From the NCBI RefSeq assembly GCF_014269225.2, contig NZ_CP077097.1, positions 874,001 to 938,000 on the forward strand: a DNA stretch of 64,000 nucleotides, read 5' to 3'. A program made the position numbers and the translations under genes. Positions 8,833 through 18,002 of the stretch are shown here, in pieces; position 1 is the stretch's first letter, and each line of letters starts with the position of its first letter. The DNA comes from Pseudomonas anuradhapurensis. Lineage in GTDB: Bacteria; Pseudomonadota; Gammaproteobacteria; Pseudomonadales; Pseudomonadaceae. The notes under the pieces were generated by a model that was not told where the DNA came from, did not search any database, and saw only the letters and a list, made by a program, of their open reading frames with translations.

Positions 8833-11544
8833 ATGACAGATCTGTCCCGTACGCATGGATTCACCAGCCAGGCCCTGGGCCTGCTGGACGGGCGTTTCTT
8901 CCGGCCGCCCTTGCCGGACGGCCATGTCCCGCGCCTGCGCCTGTGCCAGCGGCTGCAGGCCGGCCTCGGCGGGCGGCTGCTGCTGGTCAACGCCCCCGCA
9001 GGGTTCGGCAAAAGCTCGCTGGCCATCGAATTTTGCGAAGCGCTACCCGAACACTGGCGCAGCCTGTGGCTGGGCCTGAGCCAGCGCGATGCCGACCCTG
9101 GCCGCTTCCTCGAGCGCCTGCTCGAAGGCCTGCAGCAGTATTGCCCAGCGCTGGGCGGCCAGGCCATGGGCCTGCTGAAAATGCGCCAGCGCCACCAGCC
9201 ATTCGCCTTCGAGGAATGGCTCGATGGCCTGCTCGACGAGCTGGCGCAGTACCTGCAAACCGATACGCCGCTGTTGCTGGTGCTGGATGACTATCACCTG
9301 GCCCAAGGGCCGGTGCTCGACCGTTGCCTGCAGTTCTTTCTCAATCACCTGCCGCCCGGCCTGGTGCTGCTGGTCACCAGCCGCCAGCGCCCGGACTGGC
9401 ACCTGGCGCGCCTGCGCCTGTCGCGGCAGCTGGTCGAACTCAATGAGCAGGACCTGCGGCTGACCGCCGAAGAGTCACTGGCGGTGATCGGCCGCCAACC
9501 CACCGGCCTGCGTGGCCAGGCGCTGGACAACCTGATCCAGCGCAGCGACGGCTGGGTGGCCGGGTTGCGCTTCTGGCAGCTGGCGGCCAGCGAGTCCGCT
9601 GACGAGCAGGCCTTGCCCCAGGCTTTGCATGGCGGCGAAGGCTTGATCCGCGATTACCTGCTGGAAGAAGTCATCGACAGGCTACCGGCCGACGTGCAGG
9701 CCTTCCTCTACGACACCGCCTGCCAGGAGCGCTTCTGCGCCCCGTTGTGCGATGCCGTGCGTGGTCGCCACGACAGTGCCGCGATCCTGCGCTTCCTGCA
9801 GGCGCACCAGGTGTTCCTGGTACCGCTGGACGAGCATGGCCACTGGTTTCGCTACCACCACCTGTTCTCCGACCTGTTGCGCAGCCGCCAGGCCAGCCAG
9901 CCGCTGGCAGCGCTGCAGTTGCGCGCCTGCCGCTGGTTCGAAAGCCAGGGCCTGCTGGACGAGGCGGTGGAACAAGCCCTGCGTGCCGGCCACCTGGATG
10001 TCGCCGCCAACCTGGTGCAGAGCTTGTCCGAGGAACAATTGCTGGCCGAACAGAACGTCGGCATGTTGCTGCGCTGGAAGATGGACCTGCCCGACAGCCT
10101 GCTGATCAGCACGCCGCGGCTGATCGTGCTGTACAGCTGGGCGTTGGGCCTGGCCTGCCAACTGGACGCGGCCGAGGAGCTGGCAGGCTACCTCAGCCGC
10201 TTCCTGCCGGCGCCTTCGGCGACCGCGCAAAAGTCCATGCTGGCGCAGTGGCTGGCGCTCAGTGGTGTGATCGCCCGGGGCCGTGGCAACCGCGAACGCA
10301 CCCTGGCCTATTGCAGTGAAGCCCTGCAAAGCCTGCCGAACAAGCGTTATGGCCAGCGCCTGGTGTGCCTGTCGACATTGTCCAACCTGGCGATTGCCGA
10401 TGGCGACTTCTGGCGCTCGCGGGGCTGGAACCGCGAGGCCCTGGAGCTGGCGCAGCGGGTCGGCAACCCGTTGTTCGAGGCCCTGGCCCATTACGACCGC
10501 GCACGCGTCCTGCACGCGCGTGGCGAGGTGCTGCGGGCACTGGACGAAGTGCGCCAGGGGCTGCAACGCCTGCAAGGGCTGTCGGCGCAGCGCCTGTATG
10601 CCGTGCGCGCGCGCCTGACCTTGTACGAAGGCTACCTGCTGGTCTCGCGCCTGCAACCGGCCCAGGGCCGTGCCCGCTTGCGTGCGGGGCTGGGCGAGGC
10701 ACGGGCGTGCCGTGACATCAGCGTGCTCATCGGCCACTGCGTGATTGCCACCCTGGATGGCCGCGAAGGGCATTTTGCCGAGGCCTTTGCCGAACTGGCC
10801 GAGGCCGAGCGGCTGATGCACATCTGGGACGTCCCGCCGGTCTACTACCTGGCCATGATCACCCTGGTCAAATGCGAGTTGTGGCTGGCCCAGGGGCGCA
10901 TGGACCTGGCCGAATCCTGGCTGCTGCGCCTGGGCCAGACCTATGGCGGCGAACACCCGGCGGCGGCGCCGGAATTCCACCCGTTGCTGCCGCTGCACAT
11001 TGCCTTGCAACAGGCGCTGCTGGAGCGCACCCAGTCGCGTGGCGACGCTGCGGAGCAACGCCTGGCCGGCCTGGTCGAGCGCGGCCAGGCCAGTGGCGGC
11101 ATGCTGCTGGCCGTCAACGCCCTGTGCCAGTGGCTTGCCTTGTTGTTGGGCGAAGGCCGGGAAGGGCAGGCCGCCCAGTTGCTGCCCAGGCTGCTGGAAG
11201 CTGCCCGTGGCGGCGTGCTGCAACCGTTTCAGCCGTTGCTGGAGCAGCACCCGCAGTGGCTTCACGAGCACTTGCAGGCAAGCGCCGCTTGCCCGGTGCA
11301 GGCCGAGCTGCTCAAGCGCCTGCCGCAGATGCCCTGCAGCGGCAGCGGCGAAGCGCTGAGCGGCCGTGAGCTGGCGGTGCTGGAGCTGATTGCCCAAGGC
11401 TGTTCCAACCAGCAGATCAGCGAGCGGCTGTTCATTTCCCTGCACACGGTAAAAACCCACGCCAGCCATATCAACAGCAAGCTGGGGGTAGAGCGGCGTA
11501 CCCAGGCGGTGGCCAAGGCCAAAACCCTGGGGCTGCTGGCCTGA
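8833..11544 (+). CDS. MalT-like LuxR-family transcriptional regulator (large ATP-binding type)
   Basis: This 903-residue regulator has a STAND-type ATPase at the N-terminus with Walker A APAGFGKSS (Lys60) and a Walker B-like LLVLDDYH. A long helical TPR-like middle follows, then a C-terminal LuxR helix-turn-helix (about 843-900) with LSGRELAVLELIAQG and SLHTVKTHASHI. Such proteins are ATP- and ligand-dependent activators like MalT and AlkS. It sits just downstream of the DUF1302/DUF1329 operon in the same direction, so it is the likely regulator of that operon; the inducer is unknown. The start ATG 8833 has only a weak ribosome binding site. The region up to 11696 holds no gene. Confidence 0.85.
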   Translation: MTDLSRTHGFTSQALGLLDGRFFRPPLPDGHVPRLRLCQRLQAGLGGRLLLVNAPAGFGKSSLAIEFCEALPEHWRSLWLGLSQRDADPGRFLERLLEGLQQYCPALGGQAMGLLKMRQRHQPFAFEEWLDGLLDELAQYLQTDTPLLLVLDDYHLAQGPVLDRCLQFFLNHLPPGLVLLVTSRQRPDWHLARLRLSRQLVELNEQDLRLTAEESLAVIGRQPTGLRGQALDNLIQRSDGWVAGLRFWQLAASESADEQALPQALHGGEGLIRDYLLEEVIDRLPADVQAFLYDTACQERFCAPLCDAVRGRHDSAAILRFLQAHQVFLVPLDEHGHWFRYHHLFSDLLRSRQASQPLAALQLRACRWFESQGLLDEAVEQALRAGHLDVAANLVQSLSEEQLLAEQNVGMLLRWKMDLPDSLLISTPRLIVLYSWALGLACQLDAAEELAGYLSRFLPAPSATAQKSMLAQWLALSGVIARGRGNRERTLAYCSEALQSLPNKRYGQRLVCLSTLSNLAIADGDFWRSRGWNREALELAQRVGNPLFEALAHYDRARVLHARGEVLRALDEVRQGLQRLQGLSAQRLYAVRARLTLYEGYLLVSRLQPAQGRARLRAGLGEARACRDISVLIGHCVIATLDGREGHFAEAFAELAEAERLMHIWDVPPVYYLAMITLVKCELWLAQGRMDLAESWLLRLGQTYGGEHPAAAPEFHPLLPLHIALQQALLERTQSRGDAAEQRLAGLVERGQASGGMLLAVNALCQWLALLLGEGREGQAAQLLPRLLEAARGGVLQPFQPLLEQHPQWLHEHLQASAACPVQAELLKRLPQMPCSGSGEALSGRELAVLELIAQGCSNQQISERLFISLHTVKTHASHINSKLGVERRTQAVAKAKTLGLLA

Positions 11545-11696
11545 AGCTGGCTGCGCAGGGCATTGCCCGCTAGCGTCATGACCGAGGCCAGGGCTGCTGG
11601 CCGCCAACGCGCTGCCCTCATCTTTCCCGAGCCGCTGCCGATACAGCTAGCGGTGGCATCGCTTCGCGCGATTTTTCAATTATTCCAAGGCAGGCC

Positions 11697-13310
11697 GTGT
11701 TGATGCTGCAGTACGGGCAAAAGAGCTTTCTGATCGTCGACGACTTTACCGACTTTCGCACGTCGACCCGGTCCATGCTGCGCGAGCTGGGTGTGCGTGA
11801 CGTGGACACCGCCGACAGCGGCGAGCAGGCGCTGCGCATGTGCGCGCAGAAGCGTTATGACGTGATCCTGCAGGACTTCCACCTGGGCGACGGCAAGAAG
11901 AATGGCCAGCAGGTGCTCGAAGACCTGATCCTCGACAAGCACATCAGCCATGAGTGCATATTCATCATGGTCACGGCCGAGAGCAGCCAGGCCATTGTCC
12001 TCAGCGCCATCGAGCACGAGCCCGATGCCTACCTGACCAAGCCGTTCAACCGGGTTGGCCTGGCCCAGCGCGTCGAGAAGCTGTACCAGCGCAAGAACCT
12101 GCTGAAGCCGATCCTGCAGGCCCTGGACCGCGATCGCCCGGCCGAAGTGCTGGCTGCCTGCGCCGAGCTGTGCAAGCGCGACCCGCGCCTGGCGCCGCTG
12201 TGCCTGCGCTATCGGGCCGATGCCCTGCGCAATCTCAATCGCTTCGAGGAACTGGAGAAATTCCTCAAGGCCATCCTCGCCAGCCGCCCGCAGCCGTGGG
12301 TGTACGCGGCCCTGGGCAGCCTGATGCACAAGCGTGGCCAGAATGCCCAGGCCCAGGGGGTGTACGAGCAGGCGCTCAAGGCCTTCCCGATCATGCCAAG
12401 CCTGTACGATGGCATGGCCGAGGTGCTGGTGGCCCAGGGCGAAACCAGGCGTGCGCAGAGCATGCTCGAAGAAGCCGTGCGGCTGTCACCGTTGTCGGTG
12501 CGCCGGCAGTCGACGCTGGGCAAGCTGGCATTGGAAAACGACGACTTCGAGAGCGCCTCGAAGGCGTTTCGCCATGCGGTGAACCAGGGCCAGAGCTCGC
12601 GCTACAAGGACCCCGAGAACAACCTTGGCCTGGTGCAGTCGCTGATGAACAAGAATTCCGGTTTTGGCCTGGATGCACGCACCCGGGTCGAGATCAACGC
12701 CACGCTCAGCGAGGTGGCCAAGGACAACCCCGAGGACCAGGGGTTGCAGGTGCGCGCGCGCATGATGAAGGCCGCCAGCCTGCAGCAGGCCGGCGACCCG
12801 GAAACCGCGGCCAAACTGACCGAGCAGGCTATCCAGCGCCTGGACAAGATGAACCAGTTCTTCTCGGTCGATTCGGCCCTGACCGTCGCCGCACAGTTGC
12901 AGGCCATGGGCCAGGAAGCCGCCGCCGCCGGTGTGCTGAAGGGCTGTGTGGAAAGCTACGGTGATGACCCCAAGGTCATGGAAAAGGTGGGCAAGCTGAC
13001 CAGCGACCCGGGCGTGCTCAATGCCATTACCGAAGCCGTCAGCCTCAATCGCCAAGGCGTGCGCAGTTACCAGGAGGGGCAGCTTGGCGAGGCGTTGCAG
13101 CTGTTCCGCAAGGCGTTGGGCTTGCAGCCGAAAAACATCAGTATCGCCCTGAACACCGCCCAGGCGCTGCTGCGCATCGGCGGTGAGAACCCCCAGCCAG
13201 CGATCATGCAGGAATGCCGCGACGCCCTGACCAGCGTGGCCGGCATCCCCGCCAGCGACAACCGTTACGACCGTTACCGCAAATTGCACATTCGGGTGTT
13301 CGGCGCATGA
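11697..13310 (+). CDS. Response regulator with C-terminal TPR domain (REC-TPR)
   Basis: This protein of about 537 residues starts with a receiver domain (about 9-130): acidic pocket VDD (15-16), phospho-acceptor Asp60 in VILQDFHLGD and conserved Lys115 in YLTKPFN. The remainder is helical with tetratricopeptide-like repeats (for example 205-310 and 450-500). There is no DNA-binding or enzymatic output domain, so it probably acts through protein contacts. Its stop overlaps the start of the histidine kinase gene by four bases (ATGA). The start is uncertain: GTG 11697, TTG 11700 and ATG 11703 are consecutive in-frame codons after AAGG; GTG is used here. The signal and partner are unknown. Confidence 0.8.
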   Translation: MLMLQYGQKSFLIVDDFTDFRTSTRSMLRELGVRDVDTADSGEQALRMCAQKRYDVILQDFHLGDGKKNGQQVLEDLILDKHISHECIFIMVTAESSQAIVLSAIEHEPDAYLTKPFNRVGLAQRVEKLYQRKNLLKPILQALDRDRPAEVLAACAELCKRDPRLAPLCLRYRADALRNLNRFEELEKFLKAILASRPQPWVYAALGSLMHKRGQNAQAQGVYEQALKAFPIMPSLYDGMAEVLVAQGETRRAQSMLEEAVRLSPLSVRRQSTLGKLALENDDFESASKAFRHAVNQGQSSRYKDPENNLGLVQSLMNKNSGFGLDARTRVEINATLSEVAKDNPEDQGLQVRARMMKAASLQQAGDPETAAKLTEQAIQRLDKMNQFFSVDSALTVAAQLQAMGQEAAAAGVLKGCVESYGDDPKVMEKVGKLTSDPGVLNAITEAVSLNRQGVRSYQEGQLGEALQLFRKALGLQPKNISIALNTAQALLRIGGENPQPAIMQECRDALTSVAGIPASDNRYDRYRKLHIRVFGA

Positions 13311-13999
13311 ATCAAGACAATCAAGGGCTGGATTTTTCCACGGTGATCGCCTCCACCGTGCATGACCTGAAGAATTCCCTGTCGGCGCTGATCCAGGCCC
13401 ACAACCAGTGGATGGAGCGTTTGCCCGAAGAACTGCGCGGTGGTACCGAGCAGGGGGTGATGGAACATGAGTTTCGCCACCTCAACGGCATGCTGGTGCA
13501 GCTGTTGGGGTTGTACAAACTGGGCGTCAACCAGCTGCCGGTATGCCCGGACTACCACGAGCTGGACGACTTCATCGAAGCCCAATTGGCCGCCCACGAG
13601 GAAGTGCTCAGGCACAAGGACATCCTCGCCACCTGGCGCGTCGACACCGACAACCCACTGGGCTTCTTCGACCGCGAGCTGGTGGCCTCGGTGGTCGCCA
13701 ACGTCATCACCAACGCCACTCGCTTTGCCGCGCATGCCTTGCTGATCACCATCGAGGAAGCCGACAACCAGCTGGCCATCTGCGTCAACGATGACGGGCC
13801 AGGTTATCCACAGCGCATGCTCGAACGCCAGGAAGAATTCATCCAGGGCATCGATTCGACCAGCGGCAGTACCGGCCTTGGCCTTTACTTTGCCGCACGC
13901 ATCGCGGCGTTACATGAAAGCGGCGGGGTGCGCGGGCGCATCGAGATCGCCAATGGCGGGGCGCTCGGCGGGGGGCTGTTCAAGCTGTTCTTGCCTTGA
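13307..13999 (+). CDS. Minimal soluble sensor histidine kinase
   Basis: This 230-residue protein has the H-box TVHDLKNSL with His19 almost at its N-terminus, the N-box NVITNATRFA, the G1 motif NDDGPGY and the G2 motif GSTGLGLYFA. There are no membrane segments and no room for a sensor domain. ATG 13307 overlaps the upstream TGA, so kinase and REC-TPR protein are translationally coupled and almost certainly partners. Sensing may lie in the TPR protein or in another binding partner. The kinase motifs look intact. This pair resembles cytosolic two-component modules rather than a classical membrane sensor. Confidence 0.85.
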   Translation: MNQDNQGLDFSTVIASTVHDLKNSLSALIQAHNQWMERLPEELRGGTEQGVMEHEFRHLNGMLVQLLGLYKLGVNQLPVCPDYHELDDFIEAQLAAHEEVLRHKDILATWRVDTDNPLGFFDRELVASVVANVITNATRFAAHALLITIEEADNQLAICVNDDGPGYPQRMLERQEEFIQGIDSTSGSTGLGLYFAARIAALHESGGVRGRIEIANGGALGGGLFKLFLP

Positions 14000-14071
14000 A
14001 ACTGGCAGGGTTTGCATTTCGGACGGGCACGCATGCAAACTCTTCCGATCAACCAGCTGCCGTATTCCCCC

Positions 14072-14716
14072 ATGCATAGTCCATCGCCAGCGCTTATTCG
14101 CGAAACCTTCCCCGTAGGCCCCTTGCAATGCAATTGCACCCTGATTGGCGACCCGCTGAGCAAGAAGGCCATCGTCGTCGACCCGGGCGGTGACCCGGAG
14201 AAGATCCTGGCCCGCCTGCAGGCCCATGGCCTGACGCTGGTGAGCATCATCCATACCCACGCGCACTTCGATCACTTCCTGGCCTCTGGCAAGCTCAAGG
14301 CGCTGACCGGTGCCACCCTGCACCTGCACAAGGACGACCAGGCGTTGTGGGACAACCTGGAGATGCAGTGCCAGATGTTCGGCGTGCCATATACCCCGGT
14401 ACCTGCGCCAGACCGCTGGCTGAATGACGACGAAGAGCTGGCCTGCGGCTGCGGCGTGGCCCTGCATACCCCAGGCCACACGCCGGGCTCGATGAGTTTC
14501 TGGTTTGCCGATGCCAAGCTGCTGATCGCCGGCGACACCCTGTTCCGTCGCGGTATTGGCCGCACCGATTTGTGGGGCGGCGACCAGCGGGCTATCGTGC
14601 GTTCGATCCGGGAGCGGCTTTACCGGCTGGATGAAGAGGCCATCGTGGTGACCGGCCATGGGCCTGATACCCGGCTGGGTGACGAGATGCGCGAAAACCC
14701 CTTCGTGCGGGCCTGA
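14072..14716 (+). CDS. Metallo-beta-lactamase-fold hydrolase (glyoxalase II-like)
   Basis: This protein of about 214 residues has the zinc motif THAHFDH (HxHxDH), then LHTPGHTPGSMSF and a late VVTGHGPDT with the final histidine. It therefore binds two metal ions like glyoxalase II and related thioesterases; the true substrate is not evident. Three in-frame starts exist, TTG 14012, ATG 14033 and ATG 14072. The last is used because the conserved sequence begins with ALIRETFPVG, but none has a clear ribosome binding site. It is a single gene lying between the kinase and the OmpA lipoprotein. Confidence 0.8.
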   Translation: MHSPSPALIRETFPVGPLQCNCTLIGDPLSKKAIVVDPGGDPEKILARLQAHGLTLVSIIHTHAHFDHFLASGKLKALTGATLHLHKDDQALWDNLEMQCQMFGVPYTPVPAPDRWLNDDEELACGCGVALHTPGHTPGSMSFWFADAKLLIAGDTLFRRGIGRTDLWGGDQRAIVRSIRERLYRLDEEAIVVTGHGPDTRLGDEMRENPFVRA

Positions 14717-14824
14717 TGGCACATGAAGGCACTTTCACGGAATTTTTCGTTGCCTGCGCAATCCAAGGCTGGCATAGATCCGTTTGCGATCTCTCGCATT
14801 CATGAATTCAGTAGGAGCTTGTCC

Positions 14825-15544
14825 ATGTTCACCATGCGTCGTCTGATTATCGTCGCAACCGCCGCTGCCCTGATGACCGGCTGTGCCGGCCAGAACCCGT
14901 ATGACAGCCAGGGTCAGGCGCAGGGCTCCACAGGGATGAGCAAGACCGCCAAGTACGGTGGCCTGGGCGCGCTGGCCGGCGCTATTGCCGGTGCCGCCAT
15001 CGACCACAACAACCGCGGCAAGGGTGCGCTGATCGGCGCCGCCGCCGTGGGTGCCGCCGCCGCCGGTTATGGCTACTACGCCGACAAGCAGGAAGCCGAG
15101 CTGCGCGCGCAAATGGCCAACACCGGCGTGGAAGTGCAGCGCCAGGGTGACCAGATCAAGCTGATCATGCCGGGCAACATCACCTTCGCCACCGACTCCG
15201 CGAATATCGCGCCAAGCTTCTATTCGCCGCTGAACAACCTGGCCAACTCGTTCAAGCAGTTCAACCAGAACACCATCGAGGTGGTCGGCTTCACCGACAG
15301 CACCGGCAGCCGCCAGCACAACATGGACCTGTCCCAGCGTCGCGCGCAGGCGGTCAGCACCTACCTGACCTCGCAGGGTGTGGATGCCTCGCGTATTTCG
15401 GTACGTGGCATGGGCCCGGACCAGCCGATCGCCAGCAACGCCGATGCCAATGGCCGTGCGCAGAACCGTCGGGTGGAAGTGAACCTGAAGCCGATTCCGG
15501 GTCAGCAGTATGACCAGCAAGGCCAGGTTCAGCAGTATCCCTGA
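14825..15544 (+). CDS. OmpA-family lipoprotein with glycine-zipper domain
   Basis: This 239-residue protein begins with a lipoprotein signal peptide whose lipobox LMTGC places the lipidated cysteine at 20. Next comes a glycine-zipper membrane-associating stretch (GGLGALAGAIAGA and a following GKGALIGAAAVGAAAAG, about residues 45-85). The C-terminal OmpA-like peptidoglycan-binding domain follows (about 120-225), with the FTDSTG and NRRVEV motifs. It should sit in the outer membrane and contact peptidoglycan. ATG 14825 has AGGAG eight bases upstream; an ATG nine bases later is possible. A strong terminator follows the stop codon. Confidence 0.9.
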   Translation: MFTMRRLIIVATAAALMTGCAGQNPYDSQGQAQGSTGMSKTAKYGGLGALAGAIAGAAIDHNNRGKGALIGAAAVGAAAAGYGYYADKQEAELRAQMANTGVEVQRQGDQIKLIMPGNITFATDSANIAPSFYSPLNNLANSFKQFNQNTIEVVGFTDSTGSRQHNMDLSQRRAQAVSTYLTSQGVDASRISVRGMGPDQPIASNADANGRAQNRRVEVNLKPIPGQQYDQQGQVQQYP

Positions 15545-15551
15545 TCGACCC

Positions 15552-15577
15552 TTGGGGCCGCCGCAAGGCGGCCCCAG
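15552..15577. terminator. Bidirectional terminator between the lipoprotein gene and pta
   Basis: TTGGGGCCGCC-GCAA-GGCGGCCCCAG is a strong stem followed by TTTT on the plus strand. It separates two convergent genes, the leftward one ending at 15581. Confidence 0.85.
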
Positions 15578-15580
15578 CTT

Positions 15581-17668
15581 TTAGCGCGCCACGCTGGCCT
15601 GAATCGCCGTCAGGGCGATGGTATGCACGATATCGTCTACCTGGGCCCCACGCGGCAAGTCGTTCACCGGCTTGCGCAGCCCCTGCAGCATGGGCCCCAG
15701 GCTGACCCCGTCGGTACTGCGCTGCACTGCCTTGTGCGTGGTGTTGCCGGTATTCAGGTCGGGGAACACGAACACCGTGGCACGCCCGGCCACCGGGCTG
15801 TCTGGCGCCAGTTCACGGGCAATCGCCGGGTTGGCTGCTGCGTCATATTGCAACGGCCCGTCGATCAGCAGCTCCTGTGCCGCCCCCTGCGCCAGGCGGG
15901 TCGCTTCGCGCACTTTCTCGACTTCTTCATCGCTGGCCGAATCGCTTGAATAACTGATCATCGCCACGCGCGGTGCGATGCCGAAGGCCTGCGCCGATTC
16001 GGCACTCTGCCGGGCGATTTCGGCCAGTTCGGCAGCGCTCGGGTGCGGGTTCATCACGCAGTCGCCGTACACCAGCACCTGCTCGGGGAACAGCATGAAG
16101 AACACCGACGACACCAGGCTCGAGCCTGGGGCAGTCTTGATCAGCTGCAGGGCCGGGCGGATGGTGTTGGCGGTCGAGTGCACCAGGCCTGATACCAGGC
16201 CATCCACTTCATCCAGCGCCAGCATCATGGTACCGATCACCACCGGGTCTTCCAGTTGCTGCTCGGCCATCGGCGCATTGAGATTCTTGCTCTTGCGCAG
16301 CTCGACCATCGGCTCCACGTAGCGCCCGCGAATCAGTTCCGGGTCAAGAACTTCCAGGCCCGGTGGCAGGGTGATGCCCTGGGCGCGGGCCACCGCATCG
16401 ACCTCCTCTGGCCTGGCCAGCAGCACGCAGCGGGCGATGCCACGGGCCTGGCAGATGGCTGCAGCCTGCACCAGCAGTGGCTCGGCGCCTTCCGGCAGGA
16501 CGATGCGCTTGTTGGCCTGCTGCGCCCGCTGGATCAACTGGTAGCGGAACACCGCCGGCGACAGGCGCAGTTCGCGCGGGGTACCACAACGCTGGTGCAA
16601 CCAGGCGGCGTCGAGGTGGCTGGCGACAAAGTCGGTAATGAATTCGGCGCGCTCGCGGTCGTCCACCGGGATTTCACGGTTCAGCGAGTTGAGCTGGTTG
16701 GCGGTGTCGTACGAGCCGGTACTGACCGACAGGATCGGCAGGCCGGCCTGCAGGGCGCCACGGCACAGACCGAGGATGCGCGCGTCTGGCTTGCTGTCGC
16801 TGGTCAGCAGCAGGCCGGCCAGCGGTACGCCGTTGATCGCCGCGAGGCTGACGGCGAGGATGATGTCGTCGCGGTCGCCCGGGGTGACCACCAGGGTGCC
16901 CGAGGTCAGCAGCGGCACCGTGTTGGCCACCGTGCGTGCGCAGATGATGATCTTGCTCATGCGCCGCTGCTCGTAGTCGCCAGCGTTGAGCACCTGGGCA
17001 CCGAGCAGTTCGGCCACGTCGCGGGTGCGCGGGGCGTTCAGTTCCGGCTGGTAGGGGATGCAGCCGAGCAGGCGGAAGTCATTGCCGCGCAGCAGCGGCG
17101 AGTGCTCACGCAGGCGGGCGGAGAATTCCGCCATGCTCTCGTCGGTGCGCACTTTGTTGAGGATCACCCCGAGCACTTTCGGGTCGCGCGGGCCACCGAA
17201 CAGCTGCGCCTGCAATTCGACCCGGCCAGACAGCTCGCTGAGCACTTCGTTTTCCGGCGCCGAGACCAGGATCACCTCGGCATCCAGGCTCTTGGCCAGG
17301 TGCAGGTTGACCCGTGCCGCATAGCTGGCGTGGCGGGTAGGCACCATGCCCTCGACCACCACCACGTCGTTGCCGATGCAGGCTTGCTGGTACAGGCGGA
17401 TGATTTCCTCAAGCAGTTCGTCCAGCTGGCCTTCGCCGAGCATGCGTTCGACGTGGGCCAGGCTCAGCGGTACTGGGGGCTTGATGCCGTGGGTGCGGGC
17501 GACCAGTTCGGTGGAGCGCTCGGGGCCGGTGTCGCCCGGGTGCGGCTGGGCGATCGGCTTGAAGAAGCCGACCTTCAGGCCGGCGCGCTCCAGGGTGCGC
17601 ACCAGGCCCAGGCTGATGGAGGTCAGGCCGACACCGAAGTCGGTCGGCGCAATGAAAAATGTCTGCAT
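15581..17668 (-). CDS. pta: Phosphate acetyltransferase
   Basis: This 695-residue enzyme interconverts acetyl-CoA and acetyl phosphate in the cytoplasm. It is the long form, with an N-terminal P-loop-like dethiobiotin-synthetase-type domain (MQTFFIAPTDFGVGLT start), a central DRTGG domain and the C-terminal catalytic PTA_PTB domain with VYGDCVMNPHP and PDLNTGN. Length agrees with other Pseudomonas Pta proteins. The reading frame runs upstream to 17923, but ATG 17668 begins the conserved N-terminus; its ribosome binding site (GAGAAG) is weak. No ackA lies beside it in this window, so the usual ackA-pta pair is not seen here. Confidence 0.93.
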   Translation of the reverse strand: MQTFFIAPTDFGVGLTSISLGLVRTLERAGLKVGFFKPIAQPHPGDTGPERSTELVARTHGIKPPVPLSLAHVERMLGEGQLDELLEEIIRLYQQACIGNDVVVVEGMVPTRHASYAARVNLHLAKSLDAEVILVSAPENEVLSELSGRVELQAQLFGGPRDPKVLGVILNKVRTDESMAEFSARLREHSPLLRGNDFRLLGCIPYQPELNAPRTRDVAELLGAQVLNAGDYEQRRMSKIIICARTVANTVPLLTSGTLVVTPGDRDDIILAVSLAAINGVPLAGLLLTSDSKPDARILGLCRGALQAGLPILSVSTGSYDTANQLNSLNREIPVDDRERAEFITDFVASHLDAAWLHQRCGTPRELRLSPAVFRYQLIQRAQQANKRIVLPEGAEPLLVQAAAICQARGIARCVLLARPEEVDAVARAQGITLPPGLEVLDPELIRGRYVEPMVELRKSKNLNAPMAEQQLEDPVVIGTMMLALDEVDGLVSGLVHSTANTIRPALQLIKTAPGSSLVSSVFFMLFPEQVLVYGDCVMNPHPSAAELAEIARQSAESAQAFGIAPRVAMISYSSDSASDEEVEKVREATRLAQGAAQELLIDGPLQYDAAANPAIARELAPDSPVAGRATVFVFPDLNTGNTTHKAVQRSTDGVSLGPMLQGLRKPVNDLPRGAQVDDIVHTIALTAIQASVAR

Positions 17669-17699
17669 GCGTGCTTCTCGAAATAAGCGGTGCAAGAAA

Positions 17700-18002
17700 T
17701 TAGCGGCCAAGGGTAGCGCTATCGGCCCCCTGTGCGCACCAGCCGCAAGCGAAAGGCTGGCCGATGCGCTGCGCGCGCCGAGCCGGGTCCAGCACCCACG
17801 GGCGCGCCTGCCACGGCGGCTGGTGGCGCAGATGCTGGGTATGGCCGCAGGACAGTTCGGCCACCCAATGGCCTTGTTCGTCCAGGTGAAAGCCGATGAT
17901 CCGACTGATGGGCCGCTGCTCATCCGCAGCGCGGTCGCAATCGGACGATGGCTTGGTTACACTTGTGCGCTCTACATTCTTTTGCAAAAGGTCTTGCCCC
18001 AT
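17700..18002 (-). CDS. DUF3565 domain protein
   Basis: This small cytoplasmic protein of about 100 residues has the DUF3565 core: SRIIGFHLDEQGHWVAELSC, then GHTQHLRHQPPW and a final CGWC. The spaced cysteines and histidines suggest metal binding, but the function is unknown. The start is uncertain. The first convincing ATG is at 18002, which would make it overlap the start codon of the divergent slyD by two bases; a TTG further in would avoid this. It lies between pta and slyD, and may be co-transcribed with pta (31-base gap). Confidence 0.75.
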   Translation of the reverse strand: MGQDLLQKNVERTSVTKPSSDCDRAADEQRPISRIIGFHLDEQGHWVAELSCGHTQHLRHQPPWQARPWVLDPARRAQRIGQPFACGWCAQGADSATLGR

